The notes below the pieces were generated by a model. It was not told the origin of the DNA, did not search any database, and saw only the letters and a list, made by a program, of their open reading frames with translations. The translations under genes and the position numbers were made by a program. A stretch of DNA of 55,519 bases from a virus. Positions 1 through 6,924 of this stretch are shown piece by piece. Each line of letters begins with the position of its first letter. The stretch's first letter is position 1. The DNA lies in IMG/VR virus record IMGVR_UViG_3300037320_000070, positions 1-55,519 of that record, one strand, 5' to 3'.

Positions 1-239
1 ATATTTGTGAAATTATTTATTTACTTGAATCCGGTGAACATAGAATAAATCTTTATGGTGACGATGATTATATGTTAGGTATAATGGGTAATATCGTTAG
101 TGATAAAAACTATAGCATATTATTATCTACTATCTATGTAGAGCGAAATAGACAAGGTAGAAACAGGATAATCAAGACATCAAAACTCAACTTAAAAACT
201 AAATCAGATTTTTATGAATTAGACCTTGCAAGTGCATAA
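1..239 (+). CDS. 3' end of an unidentified protein (5' truncated by window)
   Basis: A reading frame is open from base 3 to a TAA at 237-239 and has no start inside the window, so this is the C-terminal 78 residues of a gene that begins upstream. The tail is hydrophilic and ends in LDLASA. I do not recognise it. The -35 box of the next promoter (226-231) lies inside its last codons, so gene end and promoter overlap. Confidence 0.6.
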   Translation, partial: ICEIIYLLESGEHRINLYGDDDYMLGIMGNIVSDKNYSILLSTIYVERNRQGRNRIIKTSKLNLKTKSDFYELDLASA

Positions 240-254
240 CATTTACCGTATACT
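226..254 (+). promoter_or_regulatory. sigma70-type promoter of the repeated leader-cassette family
   Basis: TTGCAA at 226-231, 17-nt spacer, TATACT at 249-254. The leader that follows (TTTTGTTGGG, GACCCC, then GAGGAATATATTATG) is nearly the same as the one at 20288-20371, which makes this one of the best supported early/middle promoters in the window. Confidence 0.85.
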
Positions 255-308
255 GATTTTGTTGGGTTGATTCAGACCCCCTTTTTTACCCCTCTTGAGG
301 AATATATT

Positions 309-1103
309 ATGAATGAATCAAAAGACACTTATTATCTTGGTACTGGCGAAAAAACAATGATGTACACGCTTCGTGTGCAATGGTATGAAACCGTTGTATA
401 TGAGGGTGAAAACGTTGTCCTAGAGCGAGATAGCTATATTCAAAACTTGTCTATCGATTATGATAAGGCGCGCGAAAAAGCCCAAAATATGGGTTATGTA
501 GTTAATACCCCAATGTTTGACCTTGAAGAAATTCGCCGCAATGAGGATGTGAAGCGTACACTTTATCGTTCTGAGTGTGAAGCTTATGATGAATATGACC
601 GAATAGCCAAAGAAGCTAGTTTAATTGAGTATATTAAGTTAGGCAAATTTCCATTCGGCAAATTCCGCGCGCAACCATTCGAAGACGCTGATACTAGTTA
701 CCTAATGTATTGGTTACAGTCTAACCCAGAAGACTCAGTAACAAGATCGCTAGTATCTATGTTGCAAGTCAAATTTCCAAAGCTAGTTGAACTTATGAAT
801 ATGAAGCCCAACGGCGAGTATTATGGTTCACCAAAAACACGTTACCAAACGCTGAAAGGTATCGTAACTACTAGATTCTGCTTTATTGGCTTTTATGGTT
901 GGGTTACTGTTATGAAAGTTATCCTTGAAACTGGCGAATTGGTAGTCTACAAAGGTTCTGGTGACGTTGCATTGCCAAGTGGTGACTATCCACAACTCGG
1001 TAACACTATAACATTCGCGGGTACTGTTAAAGAGCATACCGTATACGAAAAAGTGAATCAAACAATGGTTCAGCGTCTTAAACTTAAAAGCATTGAGGTA
1101 TAA
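309..1103 (+). CDS. Hypothetical protein with ExoX-C/DUF3820-like motif
   Basis: 264 residues starting at the ATG after GAGGAATATATT. The frame extends upstream to 267, but that part lies in the promoter leader. A central segment (KFPFGKFRAQPFEDAD, then YLMYWLQS) resembles the short C-terminal domain of exonuclease X and DUF3820 proteins, which reads roughly FGKYKG-YL-WL. No nuclease catalytic domain is visible, so the motif may be only a nucleic-acid-binding module. It has its own strong promoter and runs 3 nt short of the next gene, with which it is probably co-transcribed. Function unknown. Confidence 0.7.
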   Translation: MNESKDTYYLGTGEKTMMYTLRVQWYETVVYEGENVVLERDSYIQNLSIDYDKAREKAQNMGYVVNTPMFDLEEIRRNEDVKRTLYRSECEAYDEYDRIAKEASLIEYIKLGKFPFGKFRAQPFEDADTSYLMYWLQSNPEDSVTRSLVSMLQVKFPKLVELMNMKPNGEYYGSPKTRYQTLKGIVTTRFCFIGFYGWVTVMKVILETGELVVYKGSGDVALPSGDYPQLGNTITFAGTVKEHTVYEKVNQTMVQRLKLKSIEV

Positions 1104-1106
1104 ATT

Positions 1107-1349
1107 ATGAATAAGTCAGATGCTATAGAATTATTGAAACTTGGTAAGAAAATATCTCACCCTTTCTTTTTTGAAGATTGGGAATGGATAAAGTTAGTAA
1201 ACCCATTAGTATGTGGTGTATATGTTAATGAATCCGGTGGTAAATATACCTCTGATAGATTTTGGGGTGATAGAGATCATCCATCTTGGGAAGAGGGTTG
1301 GATCGAATTTGGTATGGGTTCTAATGATGAATACTTTAATTATATTTAA
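1107..1349 (+). CDS. Small DUF2829/Tad2-like protein (candidate anti-Thoeris)
   Basis: 80 residues, ATG preceded by GAGGTATAAATT. The N-terminus MNKSDAIELLKLGKKISHPF and the closing tryptophan-rich WEEGWIEF fit the layout of DUF2829 proteins (AI-LLKQGKKV at the start, aromatic/acidic DWE-type end). That family includes Tad2, which binds the cyclic ADP-ribose signals of Thoeris defence. The middle (FEDWEWIKLV) is less typical, so membership is a reading by eye. The gene sits directly upstream of an Acb1-like anti-CBASS candidate, which makes an anti-defence role more plausible. Alternative: an unrelated small phage protein with a convergent N-terminus. Confidence 0.55.
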   Translation: MNKSDAIELLKLGKKISHPFFFEDWEWIKLVNPLVCGVYVNESGGKYTSDRFWGDRDHPSWEEGWIEFGMGSNDEYFNYI

Positions 1350-1356
1350 CTTCGTG

Positions 1357-1364
1357 TATAAATA
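1357..1364 (+). promoter_or_regulatory. Candidate T4-type late promoter (TATAAATA)
   Basis: TATAAATA preceded by GTG, the same context as at 9927 and 34384. It lies only 5 nt before the ATG at 1370, so a transcript from it would start at or very near the initiation codon. Confidence 0.5.
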
Positions 1365-1369
1365 TAAGT

Positions 1370-1834
1370 ATGAAAACATACAAACAATTTATATCAGAGA
1401 AAAATGACGGCACATATGTTGCCGTTAGGTTCTCTGACGAATCTAATAAAAAACTAAAAGCGTATGCTGAATCCTTGAATCTTAAACCTATCAAGGACTT
1501 TCATGCAACCATAGTATACTCACCAACTACCCTAGACGTACCTATTGGCGATATCTCATTCAATGCTACCCTCATACCTAAGTCACTAAAATATCTTGGT
1601 GAGGTCGGTAATAAGTATCGTGCATTGGCTTTAGTCGTGCATTCCGATGATCTTCAAACTAGATATGACTATTATGTTGATAAAAAGAACTTTAAAAGTC
1701 GATTTGATTCATACATACAACACATTAGTTTAGCATACCAACCAAGTGAAGGTATAAATATAAATGAACTACCGCTACCGGACTTCGAAGTAGAAGTAAT
1801 TAATGAGCGCGTAGAAAAATTAAATAGTGGGTAG
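1370..1834 (+). CDS. acb1: 2H phosphoesterase, Acb1-like (T4 gp57B-type) anti-CBASS candidate with CTS-like N-terminus
   Basis: 154 residues. Two HxT/S motifs are visible: HAT (His45) and HIS (His118), which define the 2H phosphoesterase fold. Length, motif spacing and surrounding residues (FHATIVYS; YIQHISLAYQ) closely resemble T4 gp57B/Acb1 (about 152 residues), which hydrolyses the cyclic oligonucleotides that activate CBASS. The first ten residues, MKTYKQFISE, look almost identical to the capsid-targeting sequence of T4 internal proteins (MKTYQEFIAE) and include the IxE prohead-protease cleavage motif. I infer that the enzyme could be packaged and injected. No clear Shine-Dalgarno precedes the ATG; a TATAAATA box lies 5 nt upstream. 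Alternative: an RNA-processing 2H enzyme. Confidence 0.75.
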   Translation: MKTYKQFISEKNDGTYVAVRFSDESNKKLKAYAESLNLKPIKDFHATIVYSPTTLDVPIGDISFNATLIPKSLKYLGEVGNKYRALALVVHSDDLQTRYDYYVDKKNFKSRFDSYIQHISLAYQPSEGININELPLPDFEVEVINERVEKLNSG

Positions 1835-1837
1835 TAT

Positions 1838-2272
1838 ATGAAATCTTTTTCTGAATACGTAGAAAGTAAAATAAAAATACCCAAAGGAAATTTAGGCATT
1901 CTTAGAAAAAATATGCCACAAATTAAATCTAATCATGTTCCAGAGTTTATGAAATGGTTGAAAACATTCGGCGTTTCTATGATAACTAAAAGTGTAGCAA
2001 TTAAGACACTAAAAATGACTCAAAAAGAAGTTAGTATGGATAAAATTTTAGGTATGATAAACGATGCCCCAGAGGAATCACTTAGCAAGCCGATAATTCT
2101 ATCTTCGGATAATTATATATTGGATGGACATCATAGATTCGTTGCATTATATAACAAAAATAAAAATATTAAATTGACTGTATATCAGGTGAATGTTAAA
2201 ATAGATGCCTTATTAGAGTTAGCGCATAAATTTCCAAAGGCAATAAAACAGGGCATAAATGAAAACGTTTAA
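1838..2272 (+). CDS. ParB/sulfiredoxin-like protein with CTS-like N-terminus
   Basis: 144 residues. The core (KPIILSSDNYILDGHHRF, about residues 84-101) is the ParB/Srx nucleotide-binding signature, with the DGHHR motif intact. The N-terminus MKSFSEYVES resembles the T4 capsid-targeting sequence, with a YVE in place of the usual IxE. The gene starts 3 nt after the stop of the acb1-like gene, so the two are translationally linked. The ParB/Srx fold binds CTP or ATP in known members; the substrate here is unknown. I infer a minor head protein delivered with the DNA. Confidence 0.65.
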   Translation: MKSFSEYVESKIKIPKGNLGILRKNMPQIKSNHVPEFMKWLKTFGVSMITKSVAIKTLKMTQKEVSMDKILGMINDAPEESLSKPIILSSDNYILDGHHRFVALYNKNKNIKLTVYQVNVKIDALLELAHKFPKAIKQGINENV

Positions 2273-2786
2273 AGAATATTTACTAGATGAAAGTGTTGGT
2301 TTAAAGATATACGTAGATATGGATGGAGTCGTTGCCGATTTTGTTGAATATATGGAATCTGTAACTGGTGAAAAAATTGATCAGTTAACTAAAGATGATG
2401 TTGCATTTAAAAAAATTAAACAAAAATTGACGGCTGGTGACTTCTTTTCAAAATTGAAGCCAATGAAGGGATTAAAATTACTTAAAGACTTTCAGGCGGC
2501 TGGTGTCGATTACGAAATATTATCAAGTGTTGGTAAATTTAATTCTGCCAACGTTGCAAATCAAAAAAAGGCATGGCTTAAAAAACACTTGGGATTTGCC
2601 CCAAAATTTAATTACACGACATCTAGTGTGGATAAAGCTAAATATGCTAAACCTAATACTGTCTTGATTGACGATAGAACTAAAAGTACTGGTCCCTTTA
2701 AATCTGCTGGTGGTCAAGTTATATTGCACAAGACATACGAGGATACAAAGAAAAAGATAGACAAATTATTAAAGGATCATAACTAA
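2259..2786 (+). CDS. HAD-superfamily nucleotidase-like protein with CTS-like N-terminus
   Basis: 175 residues. The HAD motif I DMDGVVADF (about residues 21-29) is that of 5'(3')-deoxyribonucleotidases; a late LIDDR supplies motif IV acidic residues. Residues 1-11, MKTFKEYLLDE, match the CTS pattern and end in LxE. The gene overlaps the previous one by 14 nt and ends on the A of the next ATG, so it lies inside a tightly coupled operon. It would dephosphorylate a nucleotide or a related small molecule; the target is not evident. A second, different HAD protein lies at 50085. Confidence 0.7.
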   Translation: MKTFKEYLLDESVGLKIYVDMDGVVADFVEYMESVTGEKIDQLTKDDVAFKKIKQKLTAGDFFSKLKPMKGLKLLKDFQAAGVDYEILSSVGKFNSANVANQKKAWLKKHLGFAPKFNYTTSSVDKAKYAKPNTVLIDDRTKSTGPFKSAGGQVILHKTYEDTKKKIDKLLKDHN

Positions 2787-3769
2787 TGAAAGAGTTCAAC
2801 CAATTTATTTGCGAAATGGATATACTGCAAGAAAAGCTAATAACGTTCGGAAAAAAAGCATATCCTAAATTCGGTAATGTCGTTATTCTAGCTGGCGGTG
2901 CTGGTAGTGGAAAGGGCTTTACTGCTGAACACTTAATGGGTATTGAAGGTAGAACTTTTGACGTAGATGCTGTTAAGAAACTGGTTCAGGCATCTGTAAA
3001 GGTAGCCAAAGTGATTAAAGCTGAATTTGGTGTAGATGTTAAAACACTATCACTTAAAAATCCAGATAATGTTTCTAAGTTACATGCACTATTAAAGAGT
3101 ACTCGATTCTTAGATGGTAATCAAAAAGCATTTTTTAGTAATTTAGAAAATATTCCATTATTAGCCGACAAGGGTGCTGGTGGAACTAAGGGTGCTGAAG
3201 GTAGAAAGCCTAATATGATATTTGATGTAACTTTAAAGGATATGGGTAAGTTAAAGACTATATCTAAGTCAGTTATGGATCTAGGATATGCCAAAGAAAA
3301 TATTCACATTGTTTGGGTTTTAAATGATATAGAAATGGCAAAAACACAAAATCAAAAACGCGATAGAGTAGTACCAGCCGATATATTACTAGATACCCAT
3401 ATTGGAGCTAATCAAACATTTAAAGATTTAATTAGTCGTAGTTCAGATTTGAGATCTTACATGGATGGTGATGTATGGATTAGTTTCAATAAATTTAAAG
3501 TTGACTCAACTCTAATAAATGCCCAAAGTGAGGAAGATTCTGTAATGTGGAAGGGTGCAGAACGCCTAATAACTAAAGTTGGTGATGATGAACGTATACA
3601 ATCAAATGTGTTTAAAACTAAAACCAGTGGTAAGGGTATGTTTATTCCTCAGTCGTTTTTTGTTAAAGTAAAAGAACAAGGTAAATCGACTAGAGGTAAG
3701 CGAGATATTTCAAGGGCATCAATTCGAAAAATTAAAGAATATGTTCCAAATCCTGAAGCTTGGGATTAA
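2786..3769 (+). CDS. Zeta-toxin-like P-loop kinase with CTS-like N-terminus
   Basis: 327 residues. A Walker A motif GGAGSGKG follows a hydrophobic strand (VVILA) near residues 32-45. RTFDVDAVKK after it and QKRDRVVPADILLDTH later resemble the substrate-binding and Arg-rich lid segments of zeta-toxin/polynucleotide-kinase P-loop enzymes. The N-terminus MKEFNQFICE fits the CTS pattern with ICE as IxE. The C-terminal region (about 230-327) is not recognised. Start and the previous stop share a base (TAATG). Substrate unknown: it could phosphorylate a nucleotide sugar, a nucleic acid or a host protein. Confidence 0.65.
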   Translation: MKEFNQFICEMDILQEKLITFGKKAYPKFGNVVILAGGAGSGKGFTAEHLMGIEGRTFDVDAVKKLVQASVKVAKVIKAEFGVDVKTLSLKNPDNVSKLHALLKSTRFLDGNQKAFFSNLENIPLLADKGAGGTKGAEGRKPNMIFDVTLKDMGKLKTISKSVMDLGYAKENIHIVWVLNDIEMAKTQNQKRDRVVPADILLDTHIGANQTFKDLISRSSDLRSYMDGDVWISFNKFKVDSTLINAQSEEDSVMWKGAERLITKVGDDERIQSNVFKTKTSGKGMFIPQSFFVKVKEQGKSTRGKRDISRASIRKIKEYVPNPEAWD

Positions 3770-3781
3770 TAGGAGAAATTT

Positions 3782-3991
3782 ATGTTATCAAATGTTAATA
3801 ATAAAACAGATTATCAAGTTTTTCAAATGTTTAAAAACTTATATGAAACTTATATGAGTGCCAGTGAAAATGACCGAAGGGTATTTCATGATAATGATAT
3901 GGAAGTAATTCTTGAAAGATTGGGTAATGTTGATTATTTGGGTAATAGATTTACCCTAGTTAATGAATCTATAGTTGTAACTAAGCTATGA
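3782..3991 (+). CDS. Small hypothetical protein
   Basis: 69 residues, start supported by AGGAGAAATTT 5' of the ATG. Predominantly helical and acidic, with no recognised motif. It overlaps the next gene by 4 nt (ATGA), so it belongs to the same operon. It does not carry the CTS-like N-terminus of its upstream neighbours. Confidence 0.6.
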   Translation: MLSNVNNKTDYQVFQMFKNLYETYMSASENDRRVFHDNDMEVILERLGNVDYLGNRFTLVNESIVVTKL

Positions 3992-4401
3992 TTGCTGGCG
4001 ATTCTGGTGGCGATCCAAACGCAATTGCATCTGGCACTAACTCTGGGTCTGTGGTACTTGTACCGGACGGTCTTAAAAAGAAAAAACGTAAACCTATAAA
4101 AACCTTTAAAGAATTTAAAAACTCTAATATAGTTGAGCGTTGGAACCCATTCAGCGACCTAGATAATTATAAAATGAGTAAATTCTTCCTTGGTACTGGT
4201 AAATCCGTTGAAGTTGTAACTCTATTTTCTAAAATGACTCAACGTTATAAAGCTGGTAAATGGGAATTCAAAAAGATGCCATTGGAAGTACTCGCAGATA
4301 TCACTAAAATTAAAGTTAAACTTTTAATTCATGACCTAGAACTTGCTGGATTTTCTGATAAACAAATTAATATCGGTAAAGGTAGTGTTAAGTTTAATTA
4401 A
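3988..4401 (+). CDS. Putative virion-associated protein with internal CTS-like motif
   Basis: 137 residues. It starts with a Gly/Ser/Asn-rich segment (residues 1-28), followed by a lysine cluster KKKKRKP and then IKTFKEFKNSNIVER (about 37-51), which repeats the KTFKEF..IxE pattern seen at the N-termini of the preceding cargo genes. If the prohead protease cut after IVE, the mature protein would begin near residue 51. The C-terminal part is basic. It is last in the operon and is followed by the hairpin at 4416-4446. Role unknown; packaging is inferred. Confidence 0.55.
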   Translation: MIAGDSGGDPNAIASGTNSGSVVLVPDGLKKKKRKPIKTFKEFKNSNIVERWNPFSDLDNYKMSKFFLGTGKSVEVVTLFSKMTQRYKAGKWEFKKMPLEVLADITKIKVKLLIHDLELAGFSDKQINIGKGSVKFN

Positions 4402-4415
4402 TATATTTATTGAAT

Positions 4416-4446
4416 AATGCCCCATAGTGTGATACCATGGGGCATT
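4416..4446 (+). terminator. Hairpin terminator after the cargo operon
   Basis: Perfect 10-bp inverted repeat AATGCCCCAT / ATGGGGCATT (4416-4425 and 4437-4446) with an 11-nt loop. The T tract after it is poor (ACTTATTAG), so termination strength is uncertain. A TTGAAT at 4410-4415 and a weak -10-like sequence in the loop make it a possible member of the promoter-in-hairpin group. Confidence 0.65.
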
Positions 4447-4474
4447 ACTTATTAGTTAGATTGAGTTTTTAATA

Positions 4475-5470
4475 ATGGAATTATATGTACAAAAAGACTT
4501 AGCAAAGCAAGTTATGCCTTTGCTGAAATTATCAATTATCACATCTACCAATCCGCTAAAAATTAATTTTAGATGCCCCGCTTGTGGTGACTCAAAAAAA
4601 GACCCATATCTTTGTCGTGGTTGGATGTATGAGAAACAAGGTAACATGAAATTCGGTTGCTTTAATTGTGATGAAGGAACATATCTAGCCCCATTCGTAA
4701 AAAAATACTTTTCTAATGTGTGGGATGGTTTTCGCCTTGAGCATTTTAAAAATAGAAATGTAGAAAAACCACCGGTCGCAATCATAAAACCTAGAAAAAT
4801 AATATATAAGCATCATGATTATAAATCGGTTAAATATTTATCCGATGAACATGATGCTGTCAAGTATTTACTAAATCGAAAAATACCAAGAGGATTCTTC
4901 AAAGATATTTACTACACTAGTCATTGGAAAAAATGCGCCGATGATATATGTAGTGGCATAATGAGAACTATGGATAACGATTATCCTAGAATCGTATTTC
5001 CATTACAGGATAAAAAAGGTGTATTTGGTATTCAAGGTAGAGACTTGGCAAATCACCCCGCAAAATATCAAACTATATTATCTTCACCGGATGCTGTTAA
5101 AGTATGGGGTCTGAGTCGTATAAACAGTTCTAAGCGCGTGTTTATTCTTGAGGGGATACTAGACGCTATGTTTATTGCGAACGCTGTAGCTATGCTAGGC
5201 GGCTCTGCTGACCCTAAATTACTAAAATTCGACAATAAGGTATGGGTACTGGATAATGAACCCAGACACCCAGACACAAAAAAGCGTATGAATAAGCTGA
5301 TAAAGCAAGGCGAACAGGTTATGATTTGGTATAATTGCCCATTTAAAGGTAAAGACGTTAATGAAATGATTCAAAACGGCGCTTCTATAATTGACATTAA
5401 CAAATATATGTGGAAGAATGTATATTCTGGTCTTATGGCTAAGATGAAAATGAGTGATTGGAGTAAATAA
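4475..5470 (+). CDS. 61: DNA primase, T4 gp61-like
   Basis: 331 residues, close to T4 gp61 (342). The N-terminal zinc ribbon has CPACGDS (Cys34, Cys37) and CFNC (Cys62, Cys65). The TOPRIM-type catalytic part has FILEGILDA for motif I and the characteristic VLDNEPR acidic motif. It makes RNA primers for lagging-strand synthesis with the gp41 helicase, which is not in this window; its loader gp59 is at 34929. The next gene overlaps its stop (TAATG). Confidence 0.93.
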   Translation: MELYVQKDLAKQVMPLLKLSIITSTNPLKINFRCPACGDSKKDPYLCRGWMYEKQGNMKFGCFNCDEGTYLAPFVKKYFSNVWDGFRLEHFKNRNVEKPPVAIIKPRKIIYKHHDYKSVKYLSDEHDAVKYLLNRKIPRGFFKDIYYTSHWKKCADDICSGIMRTMDNDYPRIVFPLQDKKGVFGIQGRDLANHPAKYQTILSSPDAVKVWGLSRINSSKRVFILEGILDAMFIANAVAMLGGSADPKLLKFDNKVWVLDNEPRHPDTKKRMNKLIKQGEQVMIWYNCPFKGKDVNEMIQNGASIIDINKYMWKNVYSGLMAKMKMSDWSK

Positions 5471-5655
5471 TGAAACTTAAAAAAGCCGAACGAAAGGGGT
5501 ACTATGCTGAAATATTAAGTTTGATATTAGAGGGCAAAAATAAAAAAGCGCATGATAAGTTGATAACTATGTGTGCATTAGACACAGAATGGTTTATTAT
5601 ATCTGATTATGATGTTATAACTAAGCGAATAAAAGAGAGTAAAAATAATGGCTGA
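5470..5655 (+). CDS. Small basic hypothetical protein
   Basis: 61 residues starting on the TAATG shared with the primase stop. Lysine-rich at both ends; no known motif. It overlaps gene 56 by 8 nt, so it is expressed in the primase-56 transcript. Confidence 0.6.
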   Translation: MKLKKAERKGYYAEILSLILEGKNKKAHDKLITMCALDTEWFIISDYDVITKRIKESKNNG

Positions 5656-6169
5656 ACAGAATGAATGTGCTTCACTAGTCGATACCAAAGATTACATTGA
5701 AGCGGGGCATATGTATAATAATCTATTGGGCATGGGTAAAGATCCGTATCAAAAGATGTTGGATATGCAATCTAATTTACAATTAAAATTGAGTGAAAAA
5801 TTAGATTGGAATCCGATCCCAGAAGAATTAGAAACTTGTGGTGAAATTTTGACTTGGTTACAGCATAACAATGATGCAATCGATGATGAACGCCGCGAAC
5901 TTTATACCGCACTTGGTGGTATGTCTAATGGTGAAAAAGCGGCTACGGCTGTTTGGAAAACTTGGAAAGCTAATCACTGGGAAATGCAAGACAAACTAAT
6001 GTCTGACTTATCCGAATCTGATCAAAATGAAATTGCATTTGAAATGATTGATCAATTACATTTTATCAAGGCGCAACTATTAGCATTGAAATTAGATGCC
6101 AAGAAAATATTCTGTCTGTATTACGTTAAGAATGCTGAAAACTTTCGCAGATACGAATCTGGTTATTAA
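5648..6169 (+). CDS. 56: dCTP/dUTP pyrophosphatase, T4 gp56-like
   Basis: 173 residues (T4 gp56 is 171). Long stretches match T4 gp56 by eye: NECA near the start, MLDMQ, ELYTALGGMSNGEK, and LYYVKNAENF near the end. It is an all-alpha MazG-type NTP pyrophosphatase; the metal-binding acidic residues are the DDERRELY helix and the EIAFEMIDQ helix. It converts dCTP and dUTP to monophosphates, which feed the dCMP deaminase at 43614 and thymidylate synthase. In T4 it also keeps cytosine out of phage DNA; the dCMP hydroxymethylase that partners it there is not in this window. Confidence 0.93.
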   Translation: MAEQNECASLVDTKDYIEAGHMYNNLLGMGKDPYQKMLDMQSNLQLKLSEKLDWNPIPEELETCGEILTWLQHNNDAIDDERRELYTALGGMSNGEKAATAVWKTWKANHWEMQDKLMSDLSESDQNEIAFEMIDQLHFIKAQLLALKLDAKKIFCLYYVKNAENFRRYESGY

Positions 6170-6180
6170 ATAAGATTTGA

Positions 6181-6237
6181 CTTAATGAGTTATATATAAA
6201 CTATTTAGGGTTAATGGGTTATATATAACTCATTAAG
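6181..6237 (+). promoter_or_regulatory. 19-bp perfect inverted repeat before dexA
   Basis: Arms at 6181-6199 and 6219-6237 are exact reverse complements (CTTAATGAGTTATATATAA), separated by 19 nt. A partial third copy, GGGGTTATATAT at 6246-6257, runs into the dexA start codon. A TTGACT at 6177-6182 overlaps the left arm. The element could be an operator, an RNA hairpin or a weak terminator; there is no T tract. Confidence 0.55.
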
Positions 6238-6255
6238 CTAACTAAGGGGTTATAT

Positions 6256-6921
6256 ATGATACAAATAGATTTTGAAACTTTAGCAACCACACCAGATGCA
6301 ATGTTGGTATCACTTGCATTAGTTAGATTTCCAGATGTTGGTGATCAAAATTCTTGGAAATTATTAAACGAAGCTGGGGCGTTTGAGTGTCTAGTTAGAG
6401 ATAATTCCATTAATATTAAATTTGAATTAAAATCCCAACGTGGCTTGCGCGTTATGGATAGTAGGACAATTGCTTGGTGGAAAAAGCAAGGTGAAGCGGC
6501 TAAACAAATTAAACCATCTGATGAAGATCTTACTTTGGCTCAAGCATTGCCTATCATAGTAAAATTCTTTAAAGACCATTTCGATCCACAGACTGATTTA
6601 TTGTATTCTAGGGGTAACGCATTTGACATATCTATGTTTGAGCATTATCTAGTTCAACAAGACTATTTACCTTATGATCTATTCAGATTTTGGAATGTTA
6701 GATGCGTTCGAACTGACATAGGTTCAACGCTAATGAACAGATCATTGGATAAGTGCCATATACGAAAAGAGGATCTTAAGGGCTTTGTTGCGCATAATCC
6801 GGTACATGATTGTTGCAAAGATATTATGATGATGTATTATGCACAACAATATTCGTTAGGAAATATGGAATACCCTGAAGCTGAAGATAGTCACGAAGTC
6901 ACAATAAACTACAGGAAATAA
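6256..6921 (+). CDS. dexA: Exonuclease A, DexA-like DEDDh 3'-5' exonuclease
   Basis: 221 residues (T4 DexA 227). DEDD motifs: IDFET at residues 4-8, YSRGNAFDI for the second Asp, and FVAHNPVHDCCKDI for the DEDDh His/Asp. Other T4 DexA-like segments are IKFELKSQRG, TIAWWKKQ and DILMM-type residues. It degrades single-stranded DNA ends 3' to 5'. AAGGGG precedes the start. The inverted repeat at 6181-6237 separates it from gene 56. Confidence 0.92.
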   Translation: MIQIDFETLATTPDAMLVSLALVRFPDVGDQNSWKLLNEAGAFECLVRDNSINIKFELKSQRGLRVMDSRTIAWWKKQGEAAKQIKPSDEDLTLAQALPIIVKFFKDHFDPQTDLLYSRGNAFDISMFEHYLVQQDYLPYDLFRFWNVRCVRTDIGSTLMNRSLDKCHIRKEDLKGFVAHNPVHDCCKDIMMMYYAQQYSLGNMEYPEAEDSHEVTINYRK

Positions 6922-6924
6922 AAT

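Noticed and set aside
1754-1761. TATAAATA as a late promoter for the 1838 gene
   Set aside because: It lies inside the acb1-like coding region in an Ile-Asn codon context and is 77 nt from the next start; chance occurrence is as likely. The same applies to copies at 12789, 14040 and 50917.
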